Shown here: piece by piece, positions 1-6,516 of the stretch
Layout: every line of letters starts with the position of its first letter
Numbering within the stretch: the first letter of the stretch is position 1
NCBI GenBank assembly: GCA_958448685.1
Contig: CAUDEV010000035.1
Span: 1-12,294, forward strand
From: an uncultured Alphaproteobacteria bacterium
Lineage (GTDB): Bacteria > Pseudomonadota > Alphaproteobacteria > RUG11792
Direction of reading: 5' to 3'
Length of the DNA: 12,294 nt
Made by a program: the position numbers and the translations under genes
Notes under the pieces: model-generated
Told to the model about the DNA's origin: nothing
Databases searched by the model: none
The model's input: the letters and a program-made list of their open reading frames with translations, nothing else

Positions 1-2
1 TT

Positions 3-96
3 AATTTCAGGATATACATTAGGGATGCGTATGTCAAATTCTAAATAGTCCCATAAAATTTTATGGAATTTTGTGAGGCTTTTGCATAATGCTCAA
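3..96 (-). pseudogene. possible broken gene fragment at the left edge
   Basis: On the minus strand a GGAG (102-105) lies 5 bases before a TTG (94-96) and 14 before an ATG (85-87). That frame encodes only MQKPHKIP and stops at 61-63. A second frame, open from 92 to the window edge, continues with HKILWDYLEFDIRIPNVYPE, which looks protein-like, but it has no start codon and an in-frame TGA at 93-95. The two frames share the HKI tripeptide, encoded by near-repeated bases (cacaaaattc / cataaaattt). A small duplication may therefore have shifted the frame of one original gene. I do not recognise the protein. The gene would continue beyond the window, and chance openness in AT-rich DNA is a real alternative. 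Confidence 0.22.
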
Positions 97-160
97 AGTA
101 TCTCCAAAATAAAAAACAGTATTGTTAACGGAAAATTTACCTTTTTTTTTAGAATTGAAA

Positions 161-194
161 ATAGGGAAGAAAAGTTTTGAAAAAGCTTCCCTAT
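161..194. promoter_or_regulatory. inverted repeat overlapping the predicted promoter of the 226 gene
   Basis: The arms ATAGGGAAG (161-169) and CTTCCCTAT (186-194) are perfect 9-base complements separated by 16 bases. The predicted -35 box lies in the loop and the right arm lies in the -35/-10 spacer. The repeat could be an operator, or a hairpin ending transcription that comes from the right on the minus strand. The same GGGAAG/CTTCCC core recurs in the hairpin just after the gene. Confidence 0.4.
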
Positions 195-204
195 AACGTA
201 AATA
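177..204 (+). promoter_or_regulatory. predicted sigma70-type promoter for the exported protein gene
   Basis: TTGAAA (177-182) and TAAATA (199-204) are separated by 16 bases and lie about 20 bases before the start codon. A strong AAGGAGG ribosome binding site (214-220) follows. In such AT-rich DNA, box matches of this kind arise often by chance. Confidence 0.35.
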
Positions 205-225
205 TATCTTTTTAAGGAGGTTTTT

Positions 226-1359
226 ATGAATAAATTATTACAAACAACATTAATTGCCGTGGTGTTATCTAGTGGGGCAATGGCTGGAGAAGATACCAAA
301 GTTATTTTTTTAGATCCGTCACCCACTGGTGCCTTGCCAAGAACTATTGAAAGTGGAGCAGAGGTTGAAATAAATGATAGCATAGCAATAGCACAAACTA
401 TTACAAATCGAGGAACAATAAAAATTAATAATTCAACAACTCCAATAACAATTTCTCGTGATTCTGATGATCCAACATCAGAAACGCAGGAAAACGCAAT
501 AATAGATAATGCTCCATATATTGCAATAGAAAAGGTTACGGAACAAGTCGAACTTGATGGGAAAATACTAACACAAGATGATATACTGACAGCCAATGAA
601 ATAACATATGATAGAAAAACTATAGTTGATGATCAAGAGATAACAGAGAGAGTCAGTCCTGAGAATGTGTATATACTAAATCCAGATACTGAAGGAAAGA
701 TTGTTGTCTCAAATGATGCCAATCTCACATTGGATAATGTTGAGATAAAATCTATTCCTGATCCTTGGATACTATATACTAAAAGTAGTTTTTCTACCCA
801 AGATGAAACTAATGGATCTGCTTCCAGAAAGTTAGATAAACGAGATTTACTATTTTTAGGAAGGGATGCCGTTTCTGCTGAAAAACCCGCAAACGTAATA
901 ATTCAAGGGGAAGAATACGGTCTTAAAGAAACCCATATAGCTTGCCATTTTGGAAATACTATTGGAAAAGATGAAAATAAAGCTCCTAAATATGCAACAC
1001 CTTATAATTTAGAAATTCAAAAAACCGTATATATGGCCGGAAATGTCGAAAATTATAAGGGAAATGTTATTTTAGAAAATAGCGTGGATGGCTTTGAGCC
1101 AAGATTAATATTTGCTTATGAAGCAAATGTGATACCTGAAACTATGAGTATAAATGTAACCAACCCTAATGGGGAATTAAGATTTACAAGTACAGGAGGA
1201 AAGGTAAATAGTAATATAGATTGTAATGGGAAAATAGTATTTGAAAGAAATGCCAGAAATTTGGAAATAGGAGGGAATATAAATACGAACGCAGTCGAAT
1301 TTCATAATACAGTTACATTGAAATCGGGTGCAAAATTAATAATTGGAAAAAGCGAGTAA
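226..1359 (+). CDS. secreted protein of unknown function, beta-rich, autotransporter-passenger-like
   Basis: This is a 377-residue protein that I do not recognise. It starts with a clear Sec signal peptide: a lysine, then a hydrophobic run (residues 4-17), then SGAMA with likely cleavage before GED. The ATG is preceded by an excellent AAGGAGG at 5-base spacing. The mature chain is acidic in its first half and contains short repeating beta-strand patterns such as RGTIKINNST, DANLTLDNVEIKS, GKIVFERN and NAVEFHNTVTLKSG. These are typical of beta-helix or autotransporter passenger segments in rickettsia-like bacteria. There are two cysteines, in ACHFG and DCNGK. No C-terminal beta-barrel is present: the chain stops at GAKLIIGKSE. 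It could be a free secreted protein or the stable stump of a once longer surface protein. It stands alone between its own predicted promoter and a hairpin region. Confidence 0.75.
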   Translation: MNKLLQTTLIAVVLSSGAMAGEDTKVIFLDPSPTGALPRTIESGAEVEINDSIAIAQTITNRGTIKINNSTTPITISRDSDDPTSETQENAIIDNAPYIAIEKVTEQVELDGKILTQDDILTANEITYDRKTIVDDQEITERVSPENVYILNPDTEGKIVVSNDANLTLDNVEIKSIPDPWILYTKSSFSTQDETNGSASRKLDKRDLLFLGRDAVSAEKPANVIIQGEEYGLKETHIACHFGNTIGKDENKAPKYATPYNLEIQKTVYMAGNVENYKGNVILENSVDGFEPRLIFAYEANVIPETMSINVTNPNGELRFTSTGGKVNSNIDCNGKIVFERNARNLEIGGNINTNAVEFHNTVTLKSGAKLIIGKSE

Positions 1360-1380
1360 AAAGTATTTTTACAGTAAATC

Positions 1381-1435
1381 TGAGGGGAAGCAATCCTTCC
1401 CTTCAATTCCTCCAAAACTTCACCAAAGTTTTTTT
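1381..1435 (+). terminator. tandem hairpins after the exported protein gene
   Basis: The first hairpin pairs 1381-1390 (TGAGGGGAAG) with 1396-1405 (CTTCCCTTCA): 10 pairs including one G-T wobble, around a 5-base loop. The second pairs AAAACTT (1414-1420) with AAGTTTT (1426-1432) and runs into a T tract ending at 1435. The second has classic intrinsic terminator shape but is AT-only. The first is strong but has no T run directly after it. Together they probably end transcription of the 226 gene. Confidence 0.5.
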
Positions 1436-1484
1436 CAATACAATATAATCTTATTTTAAGGAATCATTTTAAACATAAAATCCA

Positions 1485-1513
1485 TTGACAAAAATGGTAG
1501 ATTGTGATAAAAA
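1485..1513 (+). promoter_or_regulatory. predicted promoter of rplU-rpmA
   Basis: A perfect -35 TTGACA (1485-1490) is followed after exactly 17 bases by TAAAAA (1508-1513). The -10 is preceded by TG at 1504-1505, which resembles an extended -10. About 45 bases of leader remain before the rplU start. This is the best promoter match in the window. Confidence 0.55.
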
Positions 1514-1557
1514 TAAAATTGTAATTAAAAGATAGTTTTTATTAAAATAGGTTTTAT

Positions 1558-1878
1558 ATGTTTGCCGTATTGAAAACTGGCGGAAAACAATACGTTGTTA
1601 AGCCAGGGGATGTAATTAAAGTCGAAAAAATTGAAGCAGAACCTTCAACTGTTTTATCCTTAGATAATGTTTTATTTACTTCTTCCGATATAGGAGAAAT
1701 TTCTGTTTCTGAATCCGAAACAAAAGGATCTGTTGTTAAAGCAGAAGTTTTAAAACACGTTCGTAACAAAAAGATTATTGTATTTAAAAAGAAACGCAGA
1801 CATAATTACAGACGCAAAAATGGACATCGTCAATGGATGACTGTTTTGAAGATTATGGATATAGCTTTAGGTAATTAA
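1558..1878 (+). CDS. rplU: 50S ribosomal protein L21
   Basis: This 106-residue protein has the normal length for bacterial L21. It opens with the family hallmark MFAVLKTGGKQYVVKPGD and carries the conserved basic C-terminal part VFKKKRRHNYRRKNGHRQ (about residues 76-93), which contacts 23S rRNA. L21 is a primary rRNA-binding protein of the large subunit. The ATG is preceded by a weak ATAGG. rpmA follows after 11 bases, the standard bacterial arrangement, so the two are cotranscribed. The GTPase gene obgE, often found next in other proteobacteria, is absent here; a terminator and pepF follow instead. Confidence 0.97.
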   Translation: MFAVLKTGGKQYVVKPGDVIKVEKIEAEPSTVLSLDNVLFTSSDIGEISVSESETKGSVVKAEVLKHVRNKKIIVFKKKRRHNYRRKNGHRQWMTVLKIMDIALGN

Positions 1879-1889
1879 AGGAGAAGAAA

Positions 1890-2147
1890 ATGGCAACAAA
1901 GAAAGCTGGCGGTAGTTCGAGAAACGGAAGAGATTCGATAGGAAGAAGACTTGGTGTCAAAAGATTTGGGGGGCAATATGTTCTTGCGGGAACAATTATT
2001 GTTCGTCAAAGAGGAACGAAATATAGAACTTGTGATAACGTCGGATTAGGACGTGATCATACGATATATTCTTTAGTTGACGGGACGGTTTTTTTCAAGA
2101 CAGGACGTGATAACAGAACATATGTTGGAGTAGAACCTCTTGCTTAA
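1890..2147 (+). CDS. rpmA: 50S ribosomal protein L27
   Basis: This is an 85-residue L27 of usual length. The N-terminus MATKKAGGSSRNGRDSIGRR is the diagnostic basic tail that reaches toward the peptidyl transferase centre. It starts directly with the short ATKKAGG form, without the cleavable N-terminal extension found in Firmicutes. The central GGQYVLAGTIIVRQRGTKY and the GRDHTIYSLVDGTVFF segments match the family. The start is set by AAAGGAGA 8 or so bases upstream. It is second in the rplU-rpmA operon and is followed by an intrinsic terminator. Confidence 0.97.
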   Translation: MATKKAGGSSRNGRDSIGRRLGVKRFGGQYVLAGTIIVRQRGTKYRTCDNVGLGRDHTIYSLVDGTVFFKTGRDNRTYVGVEPLA

Positions 2148-2183
2148 AAATTTTTGATAACCTTTTATATTATTTTTCTGTTT

Positions 2184-2220
2184 AACGGCGTGTCTCTTTA
2201 GATTTCGCCGTTTTATTTTT
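2184..2220 (+). terminator. intrinsic terminator of rplU-rpmA
   Basis: AACGGCG (2184-2190) pairs perfectly with CGCCGTT (2206-2212) around a 15-base loop and is followed by the T-rich TTATTTTT (2213-2220). It lies 36 bases after the rpmA stop. Its tail runs straight into the pepF ribosome binding site, so pepF has no obvious promoter after it and may depend on read-through. Confidence 0.75.
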
Positions 2221-2234
2221 AGGAGTAATGAATA

Positions 2235-4028
2235 ATGAATACAGTTTGCAAATATCCAACCGAATGGAATCTTGATTGTTTTTATAAATCCATAGATTCT
2301 GATGAAATATCCCGAGATAAAAATAACATATCAAAAGAAATCGATGAATTTATTTCTAAATATAAAGGTAATTTACAAATTTCTAATCTTACAAATGCGA
2401 TTGTTAAGTATGAAGATATATATAAAGCAGCCTCAAAAATAGCGGTTTATTTAGGATTATATTTTCAAATAAAACAAAAAGATGAGAAAGTGTCTGCAGC
2501 TTATCAAGATATGATGGAGTGGTATACGTATAATTTCTCAAAACTTTGTTGGTTTGAAGTCGAAATCCAAGGTATGAATTATGAGGAAATAAAAGAACAG
2601 TTGAAGAAAGATAAGGTTTTATCCAACTATAAGGTTTTTATAGACAATATTTTTAAATACAAACCCCACACCTTATCTTTTCAAGAAGAATTTATAATAT
2701 CAAAATTAGGGATTGTGACGGGAGATACGTGGTATAAATTTCATAATGGCTTACTTTCCAGGATAGAATTTTATTTAGAAGGTGAAAAACTTACTTTGTC
2801 AGATGTCGTTGAAAAAGCAAATCATGGAAAGACAGAGGAAATAAGAAAAGAAGCATCTATAGCTTTATCACGTGGATTAAAAGAGAATTCTTATGCTTTG
2901 GTTTCTGTATTTAATAATATAATTCTTTCCCATAAAACGTATTGTGATTTGAAAAAGTACACATATCCTGAACAGAAAAGATTTTTAGAAGATGATATAG
3001 AAAAATCAGTTGTTGAAACTATGATAGAAACCGTCAAGGCTCATTATGAATCTATATCTCACAGATATTATAAACTAAAAGCAAAAATATTAAAAAAACC
3101 TAAACTTCAATATTGGGATAGAGCAGAAAAAGTTTGTTTATCAAAACGTGAAGACAAAAAATATACTTATGAAGAAGCAATTGATTTGGTTTTGGATATA
3201 TTTAAAGATTTTTCACCTAAGTTTTTTGAAATAGTTAAAACAATGGTTAATGAAAGTTGGGTTGATGTTTATCCGAGAGAAGGAAAGGTTTCTGGAGCAT
3301 TTTCAAGCTCAGCTACTGTTGATACTCATCCTTTCATACTTCTGAATTTTTATGGAACAATAAGAGACATTTTAACAATAGCTCATGAGTTTGGTCATGG
3401 AATTCATCAAAAACTATCTTCAAAAAATAATGAATTAGTATGTAATCCTGGTTTAAATATTTCTGAAACTGCTTCTATATTTGCAGAGAAATTGACTAAT
3501 AAATATTTACTAAATTCAGAACCTGATTTAAAAAAGAAAATAGAATTGATTTGTTCAAGATTGGATGATGTGATGAGTACTGTTTTTCGACAAATCGCCT
3601 TTTTCAAATTTGAACAGAAAATTCATGAAATACGTAATGCTCATGAACTTTCAGAAAATGACTTAAACAAAATATGGCACGAGGAATTGGAAAAATCTCT
3701 TGGAGATGGTGTAGAGATAAATAATCACATTGATAATTATTGGGGATATATAACTCATTTTACAAGTTGTCCTTTTTATGTTTATTCATATGCTTTCGGA
3801 TGTCTTTTTGTGGAAGGATTATTTGCAGAATATAAAAAAACAGGAAAAGATTTTGTTAACAAATATGAAACGGCGCTTTCCTCAGGAGGAACGAAAAATT
3901 ATAAGGAAATAGCAGAAATGTTTGGCATAGATCCGACATCGAAAGATTTTTGGATTTCAGCCTTAAAATCAATAGAAAAAGAAATAGATAACCTAGAGGC
4001 TCTTTGTGATCAAGCGTTATTTAATTAA
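2235..4028 (+). CDS. pepF: M3-family oligoendopeptidase F
   Basis: This 597-residue zinc metallopeptidase matches the usual ~600 residues of PepF-type M3 enzymes, which cut short cytoplasmic peptides. The catalytic motif is AHEFGHGIH, with zinc-binding H384 and H388 and catalytic E385. The third zinc ligand is probably E411 in NISETAS, 23 residues downstream. The N-terminal half is the mostly helical lobe covering the substrate channel. There is no signal peptide. An AGGAG (2221-2225) lies 9 bases before the chosen ATG; an earlier ATG at 2228 is in another frame and stops after 15 codons. The gene follows a terminator almost without a gap, and its 3' end overlaps tamB by 23 bases. Likely roles are recycling of peptides or of cleaved signal peptides, both inferred from the family. 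Confidence 0.93.
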   Translation: MNTVCKYPTEWNLDCFYKSIDSDEISRDKNNISKEIDEFISKYKGNLQISNLTNAIVKYEDIYKAASKIAVYLGLYFQIKQKDEKVSAAYQDMMEWYTYNFSKLCWFEVEIQGMNYEEIKEQLKKDKVLSNYKVFIDNIFKYKPHTLSFQEEFIISKLGIVTGDTWYKFHNGLLSRIEFYLEGEKLTLSDVVEKANHGKTEEIRKEASIALSRGLKENSYALVSVFNNIILSHKTYCDLKKYTYPEQKRFLEDDIEKSVVETMIETVKAHYESISHRYYKLKAKILKKPKLQYWDRAEKVCLSKREDKKYTYEEAIDLVLDIFKDFSPKFFEIVKTMVNESWVDVYPREGKVSGAFSSSATVDTHPFILLNFYGTIRDILTIAHEFGHGIHQKLSSKNNELVCNPGLNISETASIFAEKLTNKYLLNSEPDLKKKIELICSRLDDVMSTVFRQIAFFKFEQKIHEIRNAHELSENDLNKIWHEELEKSLGDGVEINNHIDNYWGYITHFTSCPFYVYSYAFGCLFVEGLFAEYKKTGKDFVNKYETALSSGGTKNYKEIAEMFGIDPTSKDFWISALKSIEKEIDNLEALCDQALFN

Positions 4029-6516
4029 AAAATTATTTATTCCTTTTTTATTAATAACCACAATATTTGGAGTTATTCAGAATAGCTATATTCAAAACAG
4101 GATTATTAATGCTTTTTTACCCGATGGATATATTGTTGATATTTCTAAAACGAAAGGTTTTTTTCCGTTTTGTTTTTCTACAGATAATATAAAGTTATCT
4201 TCAAATGACTTTGATGTTAATATTAAAAATCTGAATTTTGAAGTCAGCAAAAAGTTAACTCATATAAAAAATATTGAAATTAATGAGCTTGAAGTTATAA
4301 CGAAAAACAATAAATCTGATTTTTCAATTAATAATATTCGTTATTTTTTACCACTGTTTGCGCAAAAAATTATAAAAAATATTTCAATTAATAAATTAAT
4401 GATTGATAAAAAATTATTTAAGAATACTAATTTTCATTATGATAAAACAAAAAAAGAAAGTTATCTGAGCTCTGATTCCCCATATGGAAAGATTTCTGCC
4501 TCATGGACAATTAATAAAAAACAAATTCTTGCAAAAATAAACTTAGATAAAAACACCATAAATGCTTCTTATAATTTTAAAAATAAACATATAGATTTAA
4601 ATTATAATCTTAAAGATCAAAATATAAATTTTAACGGCAATCTTATTAACAATGCTCTGAGAGGAATAATCACTTTACCTTATGGTATAAAATTCGAAAC
4701 AAATATGTGGCTTGAGAAAAATATCCTGAATGCTAATTTCAAAAATAAAAAGTTTGATATTTCTATAAATACACGTTTTGATTTTAATAACCTCACAATT
4801 TTTGTTGATAAAATAACCTTCAGAAAAATAATAAATATTAAACCTTTTGTTGTAAAAGATTTTTCCAAGATTTCAGATATTATAATGCTTTTAAAAAAAG
4901 GCATGATAAAAATATCTGGTGTAAATCTTTCGGAACACAAATTTTCATTGGGGAATATTATTTTTCAAAACATAGATCTTTCACAATTTCCAGAATTAAA
5001 TTCTGCAGGAATACTCAGTGGTACTGCCGATTATAAAAACGATAATGAACTGATAAAATTAGAACTTAATAATGTATCATATAATTCAATAAAGCTCCAG
5101 TTTATTGAAATGAACGCAAAATACAACAAAGATAATTTGGAAGGGAAAATTTTATTTAATATTTCAAAATTAAAAAACCAAACAGATTTTAAAATATCTC
5201 TTCAAAATTGGCTGCCTTCGAATATCTCAAGAATCGAAAATGTTTCACGTGGAACATTACATATTGCGGATTATAAATTACAAAATAAACAAATTTTAAA
5301 TGGCGATGTTTTTTATGATATCAGAGCTACAGGAAATTTAGGAAATCCTGATTTTAACGGAGAGATATTATTAAAAAAAGGAAGCTATATCAATCCTATT
5401 TATGGGATATATATAAAGAACATTTCACTTAATGGAAAAATTTCAAAAAATAATTTTCTTATAAATAATATCTTTGCAGAAGATGATTCTAAAAAAAAAG
5501 GAAATATAAAAGGAAGTGGACAAATAGATTGGAAAAACACAGGAAATACGCATATTTCTTTGAATATTAATAACTTAAAATTAATAGATCAAAATTACTT
5601 TAAAGGCAGATTATTTGGAGGTTTAAACTTAAACGGAAATATTTTTAAAAACCTCTCGATAAGAGGGAAATTATATACGAATGATCCAGTTTTAGACATT
5701 TCTGGAATTATTTTGATGGCTTCGAGAAATATTGACATTTTGGACAATGTTTATTCGCCTGATAAATCTAAGAAAGCAAAAAAAAATAAAGTTGTTTCAT
5801 TCCCTACAAAAATACCAATAAATATCGATTTTAGATTTAATCCAAGTTTAAAAATTATAGGCTTTGGAATAGATAGCATATGGGAAGGAGGAGCTGTCAT
5901 TAAAGGTGATATTTCCGATATAAAATACGAAATGAATATAAAAATGAAACAAGGAAAAATGGACCTTATTGACAACACTGTTTTTAAATTAAAAAACGGT
6001 ATCATACTCATAAACAATTCTAAAAATGATATATCTCTTTCTGCAGAAAAAAAAATAGAAAAAATAATGGTTGGCGCAAAATTTCAGCAAATTAATGATT
6101 CTTCAAAAATCAGTTTTTATTCAACCCCTTATTTGTCAGATAAAGATATTATGTCATATATGTTATTTGACAAACCAACAACTGAAATTTCCGCCAGTGA
6201 AGGACTTGTTTTATTTTCTGCAATGAATAAACTTTCTGGACATCCTAATTTTGATATCTTGAATAAAATGAAAACTATATTCGGAATTGATTCTATATCA
6301 ATAAAGAAAAATACAGATAGCAAAAAGGAAGAATACAACGCTATAAGCCTTGGGAAAAAGATAGGGAAATTTAAAGTTTCTATTGATCAAGGGGCAGCTA
6401 GTGATACAACAGGAGTCGTCGTAGAAACCGACATAGCAAAGAATGTGAAAATGTCTGTAGATTTGACAGGGCGTGATGCTGCGACGGCAGGTATTTTGTG
6501 GAGTAAGCGATATTGA
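4006..6516 (+). CDS. tamB: TamB-like inner-membrane/periplasmic protein (DUF490)
   Basis: This is an 836-residue protein with a single N-terminal membrane anchor (about residues 10-26, FIPFLLITTIFGVI) and a long periplasmic beta-rich body. The C-terminal region (about 600-836) has the TamB/DUF490 pattern: LKIIGFGIDSIWEGGAVIKG, MKQGKMDLIDNTVFKLKNG, YLSDKDIMSYMLFDK, and an ending GILWSKRY close to the family's terminal strand. TamB bridges inner and outer membrane and is implicated in outer-membrane protein assembly and phospholipid transport. It is shorter than the enterobacterial protein (about 1,260 residues), as is common in reduced alphaproteobacteria. The start is GTG, set by AGAGG (3995-3999) six bases upstream inside pepF, which suggests translational coupling. 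No tamA lies in this window. The final TGA overlaps the priA start. Confidence 0.88.
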   Translation: MIKRYLIKKLFIPFLLITTIFGVIQNSYIQNRIINAFLPDGYIVDISKTKGFFPFCFSTDNIKLSSNDFDVNIKNLNFEVSKKLTHIKNIEINELEVITKNNKSDFSINNIRYFLPLFAQKIIKNISINKLMIDKKLFKNTNFHYDKTKKESYLSSDSPYGKISASWTINKKQILAKINLDKNTINASYNFKNKHIDLNYNLKDQNINFNGNLINNALRGIITLPYGIKFETNMWLEKNILNANFKNKKFDISINTRFDFNNLTIFVDKITFRKIINIKPFVVKDFSKISDIIMLLKKGMIKISGVNLSEHKFSLGNIIFQNIDLSQFPELNSAGILSGTADYKNDNELIKLELNNVSYNSIKLQFIEMNAKYNKDNLEGKILFNISKLKNQTDFKISLQNWLPSNISRIENVSRGTLHIADYKLQNKQILNGDVFYDIRATGNLGNPDFNGEILLKKGSYINPIYGIYIKNISLNGKISKNNFLINNIFAEDDSKKKGNIKGSGQIDWKNTGNTHISLNINNLKLIDQNYFKGRLFGGLNLNGNIFKNLSIRGKLYTNDPVLDISGIILMASRNIDILDNVYSPDKSKKAKKNKVVSFPTKIPINIDFRFNPSLKIIGFGIDSIWEGGAVIKGDISDIKYEMNIKMKQGKMDLIDNTVFKLKNGIILINNSKNDISLSAEKKIEKIMVGAKFQQINDSSKISFYSTPYLSDKDIMSYMLFDKPTTEISASEGLVLFSAMNKLSGHPNFDILNKMKTIFGIDSISIKKNTDSKKEEYNAISLGKKIGKFKVSIDQGAASDTTGVVVETDIAKNVKMSVDLTGRDAATAGILWSKRY

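Noticed and set aside
51..66. Perfect 16-base palindrome CCATAAAATTTTATGG as an operator
   Set aside because: It lies far from the predicted promoter of the 226 gene and is AT-dominated. It may simply result from the duplicated bases noted in the possible broken gene.
93..596. Minus-strand 167-codon open frame opposite the start of the secreted protein gene
   Set aside because: It is serine/isoleucine-rich antisense sequence without a ribosome binding site. The opposite strand has an excellent ribosome binding site and a signal peptide.
1381..1557. Remnant of a missing autotransporter barrel downstream of the secreted protein
   Set aside because: The spacer holds only hairpins and a promoter. 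No frame shows barrel-like coding sequence.
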